From Vallitalea sp. (GTDB taxonomy: Bacteria > Bacillota > Clostridia > Lachnospirales > Vallitaleaceae), in assembly GCA_025210515.1 (NCBI GenBank), contig JAOARM010000040.1, positions 186,001 through 250,000 on the forward strand: 64,000 bases of DNA, given 5' to 3'. Position numbers and translations under genes: made by a program. Position 1 is the first letter of the stretch, and every line of letters starts with the position of its first letter. Below, piece by piece: positions 55,191 through 63,870 of the stretch. The notes beneath the pieces are model-generated. The model was not told the origin of the DNA. It searched no databases and saw only the letters and a list, made by a program, of their open reading frames with translations.

Positions 55191-55643
55191 ATGTCTCAAA
55201 TTGTTAAAATGAACAGTCAGAAGAATATAGCATTAGTTGCTCATGATAATCGAAAAAAAGATTTAATAGAATGGGCATCTAAAAATAAAGAATTATTATC
55301 AAAACATTTTTTATATGGAACTGGTACTACAGGTAGTTTAATTACAAAAGAAACTAATTTACCTGTAAGAACATATAAAAGTGGTCCTCTTGGTGGTGAC
55401 CAACAAATAGGTTCAAGAATTATCGAAAATGATATAGATTTCTTAGTGTTTTTCTGGGATCCACTTGAAGCACAACCACATGACCCAGATGTAAAAGCAC
55501 TTCTTAGAATTGCTGTTTTATATGATATTCCTGTAGCATCTAATGTAGCTTCAGCAGATTTTATCTTCAGTTCTCCATTAATGGATAAAGAATATGATAG
55601 ATATATAATTGATTATGGGACAAGAATTAAAAGAAAATATTAA
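55191..55643 (+). CDS. mgsA: Methylglyoxal synthase
   Basis: MgsA converts dihydroxyacetone phosphate to methylglyoxal and phosphate, a bypass of lower glycolysis under phosphate limitation. The 150-residue protein shows NIALVAHDNRKKDLIEW near 12-28, YGTGTTGSLI, SGPLGGDQQIGSRI and FFWDPLEAQPHDPDVKALLR with the catalytic Asp residues. GGAGG precedes the ATG. Confidence 0.96.
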   Translation: MSQIVKMNSQKNIALVAHDNRKKDLIEWASKNKELLSKHFLYGTGTTGSLITKETNLPVRTYKSGPLGGDQQIGSRIIENDIDFLVFFWDPLEAQPHDPDVKALLRIAVLYDIPVASNVASADFIFSSPLMDKEYDRYIIDYGTRIKRKY

Positions 55644-55704
55644 TAAAAACAGCATTTGAGGGGATTTTATAATTATGGTTCAACTTATGAAGTTAGTTTT
55701 ATCT

Positions 55705-55737
55705 ACAAAATACGTGACATAGTCACTTTCTTTATAG
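55705..55737 (+). repeat. GTGAC-N3-GTCAC interspersed repeat, partial copy 3
   Basis: CTACAAAATACGTGACATAG followed by TCACTTTCTTTATAG matches the right end of the copies at 40464 and (inverted) 45540. The long hairpin half is not recognisable, so this is a truncated or diverged copy, just before comEA. Confidence 0.55.
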
Positions 55738-55750
55738 GGGGTATATAATT

Positions 55751-56344
55751 ATGAAAGAAAAATGGTATTATTATGTTGTATTTGTAACACTGATAGTTAT
55801 AATAGGTGTTTATTATGTTAATTCACAGAGCTTTGATACTATTGAAGTTCAATTAGATGTATATAATAATCAAAATGAAAATACTAATAATATACAAGAA
55901 ACTGATGATGTTGTAGAAAAAGGCAAAGTATGTATACATATATGTGGAGCAGTTGCTAACGAAGGAGTATACGAAGTAGATGAAGGTTCAAGAGTTTATG
56001 AGGTACTTGAATTAGCAGGTGGATTAACTGATGAGGCTGCCACAGATTATGTTAATCAAGCAAGAGTAGTGAAAGATGGAGAGAAAATTATATTTCCTAC
56101 TAAGAAACAGATTGAAGCAGGAGATTTTGTAACAGAAGATAATGATAAAGGTGTAGTTAACATTAACACGGCATCAATAGATAAATTAATGACTCTTTCT
56201 GGTATCGGAGAATCACGAGCTAAACTTATTGTTGAATATAGACAACAACATGGAGGTTTTAATAAAATCCAAGATATAATGAAAGTGAGCGGTATTAAAG
56301 AGGGTTCTTTTAATAAAATAAAAGATTCAATTACTGTAAATTGA
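55751..56344 (+). CDS. comEA: ComEA-family DNA-binding protein
   Basis: ComEA binds double-stranded DNA at the membrane for uptake. The 197-residue protein has one N-terminal membrane segment (YYYVVFVTLIVIIGVYYV, residues about 5-22), an acidic linker, an SLBB domain (VCIHICGAVANEGVYEV near 57-73) and a helix-hairpin-helix pair (GVVNINTASIDKLMTLSGIG near 134-153, then IMKVSGIKEG). comEC, the channel, lies 3.2 kb downstream in the same direction. AGGGGG precedes the ATG. Confidence 0.93.
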   Translation: MKEKWYYYVVFVTLIVIIGVYYVNSQSFDTIEVQLDVYNNQNENTNNIQETDDVVEKGKVCIHICGAVANEGVYEVDEGSRVYEVLELAGGLTDEAATDYVNQARVVKDGEKIIFPTKKQIEAGDFVTEDNDKGVVNINTASIDKLMTLSGIGESRAKLIVEYRQQHGGFNKIQDIMKVSGIKEGSFNKIKDSITVN

Positions 56345-56354
56345 GGTGGTTAAA

Positions 56355-57053
56355 ATGTCTAAGAAAATATTAGTGGTAGATGACGAAAAATTAATTGTAA
56401 AAGGTATTAAATTTAGTCTAGAGCAAGACGATATGATAGTTGACGTAGCATATGATGGAGAACAGGCGTTTGAACTTGCAAAGCAAAATAACTATGATTT
56501 AATTATATTGGATGTAATGCTACCTAAAATAGATGGATTATCTGTATGTAGACAAATAAGAGAATTTTCAAATGTACCTATTATTATGCTTACTGCAAAA
56601 GGTGAAGACATGGATAAGATTCTAGGACTTGAATATGGTGCAGATGACTATATGACAAAGCCTTTTAATATACTAGAGTTAAAAGCTAGAATGAAAGCAG
56701 TTCTTAGAAGAATGAAAGCAGAATATAATGAAGACTCAGAAGCGATAGTTAGTTCTGGAGAGCTTAGAATTGATTGTGAAAGTAGAAGAGTTTATATTAA
56801 TAATGATGAGATTAATTTAACAGCAAAAGAATTTGACTTGTTAGAACTTTTTAGCAAGCATCCGAATAAAGTATATAGTAGAGAGAACCTACTAAACATA
56901 GTATGGGGATATGATTATCCTGGAGATGTAAGGACTGTGGATGTGCATGTTAGAAGACTTAGGGAAAAAGTAGAACCTAATCCTAGTGAGCCAAAGTTCA
57001 TTCATACTAAGTGGGGTGTTGGCTATTATTACCAAAACAAAAAGAATATTTAA
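56355..57053 (+). CDS. OmpR/PhoB-family response regulator
   Basis: A 232-residue regulator with a receiver domain (acidic pair Asp9-Asp10, phospho-acceptor Asp53 in LIILDVMLPKIDG, and the conserved Thr and Lys in IIMLTAKGE and YMTKPF) and a C-terminal winged helix (LTAKEFDLLELFSKHPNKV, VDVHVRRLREKV). Its closest look is to the WalR/PhoP group. ATG 56355 is preferred since GAGGTGG lies just upstream. It starts 10 bases past comEA and overlaps the kinase gene. Confidence 0.95.
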   Translation: MSKKILVVDDEKLIVKGIKFSLEQDDMIVDVAYDGEQAFELAKQNNYDLIILDVMLPKIDGLSVCRQIREFSNVPIIMLTAKGEDMDKILGLEYGADDYMTKPFNILELKARMKAVLRRMKAEYNEDSEAIVSSGELRIDCESRRVYINNDEINLTAKEFDLLELFSKHPNKVYSRENLLNIVWGYDYPGDVRTVDVHVRRLREKVEPNPSEPKFIHTKWGVGYYYQNKKNI

Positions 57054-58458
57054 TAGTATAAGGCTTAAGATATTTTTTTCATATGTTATTGTAAGTATGA
57101 TACCTCTTATATTACTAACTAATCTTTTGTTTAATACTTTAGAAAACTATTATGTCAAAGAAAAGACAAAGTCTATATTTAGACAAGCTAATATTATTTC
57201 TACAGATTTATTAGTGAGAGGACTAATGAACGAAAGTACTGGTATTAATGAATATGTAAAAGGTATTAATAGTCAAGATTATGAAAGAATTATAATATTA
57301 GATTCAAGAAGTACTGTTACTTATGATTCTAATGAAATAGATACTGGAAAATCTTATGCCACAGAAGAAGTAATTGCTGCTTTGAAAGGTCAGAGTAAAT
57401 CATATACTAAGAAAAATGAGAATATTGTTAGGGTGATAACACCGATTAAGGACGAAAAAAAAGACCAAATTGATGGAGCTATTATACTAATAAGTTCATA
57501 TGAAGATATTGATAATTCTATTAAAAGCCAAAAAAGTATTGCGTTTTTAATTATATTTATTTTATTAATTCTAATACTTTTACTTAGTTATTATTTCTCG
57601 GGATTAATTACAAAACCTTTCAAAAAGCTATTAATTACTATTAATAAAATAACAGATGGAAATATAGATGAAAAAATAGACATTAAAGGAAATTATGAGA
57701 TAGAAGAGATAGGAACAGCTTTTAATCATATGACCGATAAATTGCAACAGATTGATGAAAGTAGAAAACAGTTTGTTGCTAATGTTTCTCATGAGTTAAA
57801 AACTCCTCTAAGTTCTGTAAAAGTATTAGCAGATTCTTTATTAATACAACCAGATGCACCAAAAGAGTTATATCAAGAATTTTTTGAGGATATTAATGCA
57901 GAAATACAGAGAGAAACTACAATTATTAATGATTTACTTACTTTAGTTACGCTTGATAAGAATGAGAACGAATTAAATATAAGTGAAACTAATCTTAATT
58001 TACTTATAGAGTCTATCCTAAAAAGATTAAAGCCTTTGGCAGATATTAAAGGTATTGAGATGATATTTGAAAGCTATCGTGAGGTAATTGCTGAAATTGA
58101 TGATACCAAAATATCATTAGCATTAACTAATCTAATAGAGAATGCGATAAAGTATAATAAGGAAAATGGATGGATAAAAGTAAAACTGAACTCTAATCAT
58201 AAAAATGCACATATAGTTATAATGGATTCAGGTATTGGTATACCTAAAGAAAGCATTGATAAAATTTTTCAAAGATTTTACAGAGTTGATAAAACACGTT
58301 CCAGGGAAACAGGGGGAACAGGTCTTGGGTTATCTATTACACATCAAGCTATATTAATGCATCAAGGATATATAAGGTGTAATAGTAAGATTAATAGTGG
58401 AACGACTTTTGAAGTTAGTTTACCATTAAAACGTCCTATATTAGAAAACATAAAATAA
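57016..58458 (+). CDS. Sensor histidine kinase
   Basis: The partner kinase of the preceding regulator. It has an N-terminal membrane segment (SYVIVSMIPLILLTNLLF), an extracytoplasmic sensor of about 130 residues, a second membrane segment (IAFLIIFILLILILLLSYYF), a HAMP domain, the HisKA box QFVANVSHELKTPLSS with the phospho-accepting His near residue 259, and an ATPase domain with NLIENAIKYN, DSGIGIP and GTGLGLSI. The start is uncertain; GTG 57016 gives about 480 residues and an overlap of 38 bases with the regulator gene. The signal is unknown. Confidence 0.92.
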   Translation: MLAIITKTKRIFNSIRLKIFFSYVIVSMIPLILLTNLLFNTLENYYVKEKTKSIFRQANIISTDLLVRGLMNESTGINEYVKGINSQDYERIIILDSRSTVTYDSNEIDTGKSYATEEVIAALKGQSKSYTKKNENIVRVITPIKDEKKDQIDGAIILISSYEDIDNSIKSQKSIAFLIIFILLILILLLSYYFSGLITKPFKKLLITINKITDGNIDEKIDIKGNYEIEEIGTAFNHMTDKLQQIDESRKQFVANVSHELKTPLSSVKVLADSLLIQPDAPKELYQEFFEDINAEIQRETTIINDLLTLVTLDKNENELNISETNLNLLIESILKRLKPLADIKGIEMIFESYREVIAEIDDTKISLALTNLIENAIKYNKENGWIKVKLNSNHKNAHIVIMDSGIGIPKESIDKIFQRFYRVDKTRSRETGGTGLGLSITHQAILMHQGYIRCNSKINSGTTFEVSLPLKRPILENIK

Positions 58459-58484
58459 GACAGATTTCATTGGAGGTGTTATGA

Positions 58485-59429
58485 TTGGGGAAAATTATAC
58501 GTATTAGTTTTTTATGCTTTTTTATAATTGTAATTTTAGTCGGATGTAATAATAATACTTCTAAAACAGAACAAGAAACTATTAGCGGTGAAAGCATTAA
58601 ACTATTTTTATCTAATAGAGAAAAAAATTCATTAGTATCAAAAGATGTGAATATAAAAAGTATTGATAATAACGATATTGTTAAAGAGATAGTAGCATTA
58701 TTGAAAAATGGATTAGAAGATTCAGATACAATAAGTACTGTTCCAGATGAAGTTAGACTTATAGAAGTAAAGATTAATGACTCTAAAGTTATACTTAATT
58801 TTTCAAAAGAGTATAATGAAATGGATCCTGTAGATGAAATAATGTGTCGTACATCAATAATGGCAACATTAACTGAATTAGATTTTATTGATACAGTAGA
58901 AATATACGTTGGAGAAGTTCCACTAAAAGGAAATGATGGAAAAGCAATTGGCCCTAAGAGTAAAGATGATTTAGTAATTGATGGATCAGATAAAGAACAA
59001 AAAACACAAAAGAAAGTAGTACTTTATTTTGCAGATGAAGAGGGAACAGGGTTAATAAAAGAAGAAGTGGATATTACCGTTAATCCTAATGAACCTATTG
59101 AGAAAACAGTACTTAACTTATTGATAAAAGGTCCACAATATGATACACAAGTAAGAACAATACCTGTAGAAACTAAGATTATAAGTACTTCAATAAAAGA
59201 AGGGGTATGCTATGTTGATTTTAGTAATGAATTTAGATCAAAGCATTTAGGGGGGTCAACAGGAGAATATCTTACAGTATATTCAATAGTAAATACTCTT
59301 ACTGAATTACCAGACATTAATAAAGTACAATTTCTAATAGAAGGTGAAAAACAAGAACAATTTAAAGGGCATTTGCAATTTAATATTCTGTTTGAGAGAA
59401 ATCTTGATTTAGTTATTGAGAATAAATAA
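58485..59429 (+). CDS. GerMN-domain lipoprotein
   Basis: A 314-residue lipoprotein: hydrophobic start and lipobox VILVGC with Cys21. Two GerMN (sporulation/germination) domains follow: residues about 40-150 (VRLIEVKINDSKVILNFSKE, MCRTSIMATLTEL) and 175-300 (VVLYFADEEG, GVCYVDFSNEF, EYLTVYSIVNTLTELP). GerM in Bacillus functions in sporulation and germination; the same domain also accompanies WalK-type kinases as LpqB-like lipoproteins. The start is TTG at 58485, with GGAGGTG 6 bases upstream; the nearby ATG is out of frame. It follows the kinase by 26 bases. Confidence 0.9.
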   Translation: MGKIIRISFLCFFIIVILVGCNNNTSKTEQETISGESIKLFLSNREKNSLVSKDVNIKSIDNNDIVKEIVALLKNGLEDSDTISTVPDEVRLIEVKINDSKVILNFSKEYNEMDPVDEIMCRTSIMATLTELDFIDTVEIYVGEVPLKGNDGKAIGPKSKDDLVIDGSDKEQKTQKKVVLYFADEEGTGLIKEEVDITVNPNEPIEKTVLNLLIKGPQYDTQVRTIPVETKIISTSIKEGVCYVDFSNEFRSKHLGGSTGEYLTVYSIVNTLTELPDINKVQFLIEGEKQEQFKGHLQFNILFERNLDLVIENK

Positions 59430-59455
59430 TATACTAATGTATTAAGCTTAATAAG

Positions 59456-59507
59456 AATTTCTATACAAGATATAACAATGAATATTACTATATCTTGTAT
59501 AGAAATT
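59456..59507. repeat. 19-bp perfect inverted repeat before comEC
   Basis: AATTTCTATACAAGATATA (59456-59474) and TATATCTTGTATAGAAATT (59489-59507) flank 14 bases. No strong T run follows, so it may act as a terminator, an mRNA hairpin or the remnant of a mobile element. Confidence 0.6.
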
Positions 59508-59560
59508 TAATTAACAGTTAAGAAGTTATGATTATAAGGGGATTCGGTAGGGAGTAATAT

Positions 59561-61984
59561 ATGAAAAGACCTGCTGTCTTTATGTGTTGCTTTTATTTAA
59601 TAGGATTATTGATAGGATACTATATTAACAATTTTATTATTATTACTTGGTTGTTAATAAGTACAATAATTATTTCTGTTATATTATATAAGACATATTC
59701 ATGGAAGTTATTACTTTTGTTTCCGTTAATATGTTTTTTTGCATACCTAAATATATGTGATGAAATTGATAGTATTAGTTATTGTAGTATGAGTAAAAAT
59801 TTTGAAGATACAGTTTCAAGTAAAGTTAATGGCTATATTACGGATATAATTTTTTGTCATAGTGATGCTATGCAATTTATTATAAACACTGACAAAGTTA
59901 CGTTCAATGATAAAACATATACAGAAAGTATTAATGTAAAAGTTTATAGTAAAGCTTATGAGAATGATTTACATGAAATAAATATAGGAGATTATATTAG
60001 TGTAAGAGGAACTTTAAGTAAATTATCAAGACCCAAAAATCAAGGACAATTTAATGAAGAAAAATATTATAGAGTTAAAGGTATTTCATATAAGTTGTTT
60101 TTAGATAATAGTATAAGTAAAGATAATAAATTACAAAGTCCAAGAAACAATTTTTATAAAACTACTGTATACTCTATTAGAAATATTTTATATAAATTAA
60201 GATTAAGAGCTATATCAATATATGATAATATTTTACCTAAAGATAAAGCTAACTTAATGAAAGCTATGATATTAGGTGAAAAATCATATTTAACAATTGA
60301 TACGAAAGAAAAGTATTCGGATGCAGGAATATCGCATGTTTTAGCTATTTCTGGATTGCATATTACTATATTTGCCTTTACTCTGTTCAAGTTTTTAAGC
60401 TATATATTTTCTAGGAAAAAATCAGTTGTATTATCTATATGTTTTCTGATATTTTATTGTCTATTAACTGGTTCTAGTATATCAACAGTTAGAGCTACAA
60501 TGATGGTTATAGTAATTTTATTATCTTATATATTTGGTAGAGCATATGATATATATTCTTCCATAAGTGTAGTAGCTATAATACTACTTGTCATTAATCC
60601 TTTTTTTCTATGGGATATTGGATTTTTATTATCATTTTCCTCGGTTATTTCAATTGTTTTATTAACTCCTATTTTTGATAAAATATATAATAAAAAAGAT
60701 AATTATATAATTAGTATGTTTAATGCTAGTTTATCAGCTACTATAGGAATCATGCCTGTAGTGGTGTATAATTTTTATGAAGTGCATATATATGCAGTAT
60801 TAGTTAATATATTAGTAGTTCCACTTATGTCTATTATAGTATTATTTGGATTTATTGCATTGATTATTGGGTCGGTTTCTACTATAATTGGAGGGATATT
60901 TTCAGGTATTGTATTTTATATCTTGAGTTTCTATGATCTATGCTGTGAACTATCAAGAAAGCTTCCACTTAGTACAATTAACGTTGGAAGACCTAATCTC
61001 ACTAATATCATATTATATATTGCTTTATTATATTTAATTATACAATTAGGTAATGAAAATAGAGATAAAAGAATAATTAAAAACTGTGTAATAACAATAA
61101 TTATTATAACAATTATTAATATAACTATGATTATATTACCTAAACCACTAGAAATAGTTCACCTAGATATTGGACAAGGAGATAGTACAGTTATAATGTC
61201 TCCTAACAATAAAGTATATGTAATTGACGGAGGAGGAAACGTTAATAGTAAGACAATAAGAGATACAGGATATTATATAATAAGACCATTTCTTAAATAT
61301 AATGGTGTTAATAAAATAGATTGTTTAATATTGACCCATAGTGATAAAGACCATATTGGAGGGCTTATTGAATTAATTGACCACTTTAAGGTGGATAAAA
61401 TTATTATGCCATGTGTATATAGAGATAAGGATGTACTTCTTAATAAGCTTATTTTAAAAGCTAATAATAAGAATATTCCTCTATATTATTTGGATGAAGG
61501 AGATAGAATTAATGATGGTAATATAACTTTTGAATCATTATATCCTTCTAGTGATATAGATGAATTTCACAACAATAATGCTCATTCGTTAGTATTAAAA
61601 TTAAAATATAAGTTATATGATATATTACTTACTGGTGACATAGAAAAGCAAGAAGAACAATATATAAACAGTAAATATTCTAATTATATGCAATGTGATA
61701 TATTAAAAGTTCCTCATCATGGTTCTTCTAGTTCATCTACTCAACAATTTATTAACAATGTAAAACCACAAATAGCTGTTATAAGTTGTGGCAAAAATAA
61801 TTCTTATGGTCATCCTAATAAAGAAGTAGTTAATAGATATAGAGATAAGAAAATATTAATATTTAATACATCTATTGATGGAGCAATTACGATTAAAACT
61901 GATGGATATAATTATGGGATAAGTACATATTATAGCAATAGACAAGAGTTTTTGAAATGTTATGATAGAGAAATCATTGATTGA
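59561..61984 (+). CDS. comEC: DNA internalization protein ComEC/Rec2
   Basis: ComEC forms the channel for single-stranded DNA uptake. The 807-residue protein has two N-terminal membrane segments with an OB-like DUF4131 domain, the Competence domain with many membrane helices (SHVLAISGLHITIFAFTLF, RATMMVIVILLSYIFGR), and a C-terminal metallo-beta-lactamase-like nuclease domain (HLDIGQGDSTVI, LTHSDKDHIGG, LTGDIE, VPHHGSSSSS). All key motifs look intact. AGGGAG precedes the ATG. Confidence 0.95.
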   Translation: MKRPAVFMCCFYLIGLLIGYYINNFIIITWLLISTIIISVILYKTYSWKLLLLFPLICFFAYLNICDEIDSISYCSMSKNFEDTVSSKVNGYITDIIFCHSDAMQFIINTDKVTFNDKTYTESINVKVYSKAYENDLHEINIGDYISVRGTLSKLSRPKNQGQFNEEKYYRVKGISYKLFLDNSISKDNKLQSPRNNFYKTTVYSIRNILYKLRLRAISIYDNILPKDKANLMKAMILGEKSYLTIDTKEKYSDAGISHVLAISGLHITIFAFTLFKFLSYIFSRKKSVVLSICFLIFYCLLTGSSISTVRATMMVIVILLSYIFGRAYDIYSSISVVAIILLVINPFFLWDIGFLLSFSSVISIVLLTPIFDKIYNKKDNYIISMFNASLSATIGIMPVVVYNFYEVHIYAVLVNILVVPLMSIIVLFGFIALIIGSVSTIIGGIFSGIVFYILSFYDLCCELSRKLPLSTINVGRPNLTNIILYIALLYLIIQLGNENRDKRIIKNCVITIIIITIINITMIILPKPLEIVHLDIGQGDSTVIMSPNNKVYVIDGGGNVNSKTIRDTGYYIIRPFLKYNGVNKIDCLILTHSDKDHIGGLIELIDHFKVDKIIMPCVYRDKDVLLNKLILKANNKNIPLYYLDEGDRINDGNITFESLYPSSDIDEFHNNNAHSLVLKLKYKLYDILLTGDIEKQEEQYINSKYSNYMQCDILKVPHHGSSSSSTQQFINNVKPQIAVISCGKNNSYGHPNKEVVNRYRDKKILIFNTSIDGAITIKTDGYNYGISTYYSNRQEFLKCYDREIID

Positions 61985-62121
61985 ATTTTATTGTTTATTA
62001 CGTTGCAGTTAACTTTTTCTAGAATGAAATTAAGTTATTAAATATATTTTTTGGAATTTATTTATCAATACATCCTATAATATGAATTATGTTGTGAAAT
62101 TAAATCAATAGAAAACAAAAC

Positions 62122-62150
62122 TTGACAATAAAAAATTAAAATGGTAATAT
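62122..62150 (+). promoter_or_regulatory. Sigma-A promoter for the right-end two-gene cassette
   Basis: TTGACA (62122-62127), 17 bases, TAATAT (62145-62150), 37 bases upstream of the first gene. Confidence 0.75.
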
Positions 62151-62186
62151 ATTTTGAAAATGATATTATAATTTTAGGAGGAAATT

Positions 62187-63407
62187 ATGAGATTTAAAAA
62201 AATTTTATCAATATTACTGACATTAGCTATAGTAGTACATATGGCATCGGGAAATAGTTGTGCTTGTCAAAGTGTGACTAAAACAATAAAACAGGTTAAT
62301 GATACAGATTATGAATTATTAATTGAAAATAGTCAAACAGGTGTTTCTACAAAATTAAATATTAAAAATACATTTTATGATATGTATACTATAAATTTAT
62401 TGGTTAAAAAAGACAATAATCAAGAAATTAAGCAAACGTTTATTGCACGTTTAAAAGGTGAACTGAATAAAGAGCAATTAGAATGTCGCCTTCAAACATT
62501 GATTAATAATCCTGAAAATGAAGAAGTTCAACAAGAGTTTAATAAATACTTAAATGAAATCTTTCAGTTTGAGGAATTGCAAAATGAAAAAGATTTCGAA
62601 GTAATATCCAAAAGTAATAATATAGCGCGTACTAGTATAGGGCTTACTTTAACTGGGTTATATATTTCAGAATTAACAGCAAGTATTATAATAACTGTAG
62701 GTATAGCATTAGTAGCTATCACAACTATTATTATTACTGCTATTATGATAAATTCATTGAAAAATTTTTTGAATAGATGGTCATATGAGAATAGAAGTAA
62801 AAGTAGAGCATTTTTAAATTATAGTACAGTTTCTTATGAGGATATGTTAGACAATGTATATCTTTATAACACTTCTGCTACAAAACACGTTGCGTCAGAA
62901 GTTGTTACAAGTGTATTAAATTTAATGAAAAATAGAAAGGTTAATGTGGAGGCTTATGTATCTACTGCAACATTTATGACTCCAAGGAGAGTAAAAATGT
63001 TGGTTGTCTCTATAGGTGAAAATAAAATATCAGGTCTTGCAAATAGACATTTAGGTAATTCTATTAGTGGTAGAACTAGTCCGGGATTTCCAAAATTTCC
63101 TAATGAAACTATGGATTTTAGTTTTTTTACATTTTTTATTTTAATGAATGGTAATACTTATGATTCAATTTTTCATGTTCACGCTGTTCCTACAATTAAC
63201 AAATGGAAAGAATTGCGCCATATGAGATATAATAATCAATTAGATTTACAACTTTATCCTGTAGTTAGAGAAGACTCAAGATATTTAAGACCTACTAATT
63301 CCAATGATTTAAGAAGATGGATTGAAGAAAAAAAATATGCTTCTAGAAATAGAGGTCTAATTTGTGATGAATTTGGTAAAAAATCTATAATAAAAAAATT
63401 AAGATAA
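62187..63407 (+). CDS. Secreted/membrane protein of unknown function, toxin-like
   Basis: I do not recognise this 406-residue protein. It has a signal peptide (residues 1 to about 23, possibly cleaved near SGNSCAC; Cys25 and Cys27 could also be a weak lipoprotein site). Residues 30-140 form a charged region, and 153-190 a very hydrophobic segment long enough for one or two membrane helices. A basic C-terminal domain of about 210 residues follows, including GLANRHLGN, FHVHAVPTINKW and a very basic tail. Signal, membrane anchor, then a separate basic domain, followed by a small acidic gene, is the plan of many toxin-immunity pairs, but no catalytic motif is identified. GGAGG precedes the ATG. 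Confidence 0.75.
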   Translation: MRFKKILSILLTLAIVVHMASGNSCACQSVTKTIKQVNDTDYELLIENSQTGVSTKLNIKNTFYDMYTINLLVKKDNNQEIKQTFIARLKGELNKEQLECRLQTLINNPENEEVQQEFNKYLNEIFQFEELQNEKDFEVISKSNNIARTSIGLTLTGLYISELTASIIITVGIALVAITTIIITAIMINSLKNFLNRWSYENRSKSRAFLNYSTVSYEDMLDNVYLYNTSATKHVASEVVTSVLNLMKNRKVNVEAYVSTATFMTPRRVKMLVVSIGENKISGLANRHLGNSISGRTSPGFPKFPNETMDFSFFTFFILMNGNTYDSIFHVHAVPTINKWKELRHMRYNNQLDLQLYPVVREDSRYLRPTNSNDLRRWIEEKKYASRNRGLICDEFGKKSIIKKLR

Positions 63408-63421
63408 CGTAGGTGATAATT

Positions 63422-63793
63422 ATGGATAATAGAGTAATCAAAGACTATAAAGATACTAATCGTTTTACTGATAGAGCTTGCCAGTGTTGGGAAGAATTAT
63501 ATATAATAACTAAGTGTAAACTCAGTAATAGATTTTTAATTCAAGAATTACACGTTCTTCTTGATGAGTTTGATATTTTAGATACAAGTGTATCACTAAT
63601 AGATTTAATCGCTTTTGATTTAAGTTTAGATCCAGATAGATTTGATTTCGATTATGATGAGTTTGATATTAAACTTAGAGAATTGAGTGATGTTGAAAGC
63701 ATCTTTATGATTGAATGGATGAATAACTATAAATTAAATAAAGATCATACAGATATAGAATCATATATAAATGATTTTATTAATTTTTATTAA
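63422..63793 (+). CDS. Small acidic protein, possible immunity partner
   Basis: A 123-residue acidic protein with no signal peptide and no family I recognise. It is rich in Asp and Glu, especially around DLSLDPDRFDFDYDEFD near residues 79-95, and has a helical look with ELHVLLDEFDILDTSVSLID. It begins 14 bases past the upstream basic protein gene, with AGGTGA 5 bases before the ATG at 63422; an in-frame GTG 9 bases earlier overlaps that site. Acidic product, size and coupling fit a cytosolic immunity protein; this is inference. A strong terminator ends the pair. Confidence 0.72.
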   Translation: MDNRVIKDYKDTNRFTDRACQCWEELYIITKCKLSNRFLIQELHVLLDEFDILDTSVSLIDLIAFDLSLDPDRFDFDYDEFDIKLRELSDVESIFMIEWMNNYKLNKDHTDIESYINDFINFY

Positions 63794-63835
63794 GTAAAAT
63801 TAACGATGAGTGGAAATAATAATAATATTTTTTAT

Positions 63836-63870
63836 ACGTACAAGAATTAATAAATTTTGTACGTTTTTTT
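63836..63870 (+). terminator. Terminator of the two-gene cassette
   Basis: ACGTACAA and TTGTACGT pair perfectly and are followed by a run of T. The last 130 bases of the window beyond it are AT-rich with no feature seen. Confidence 0.88.

Noticed and set aside
62187..63407. Assignment of the right-end protein to a named toxin family
   Set aside because: The architecture is suggestive, but no catalytic motif of a known toxin family could be identified by eye, so it is left unnamed.
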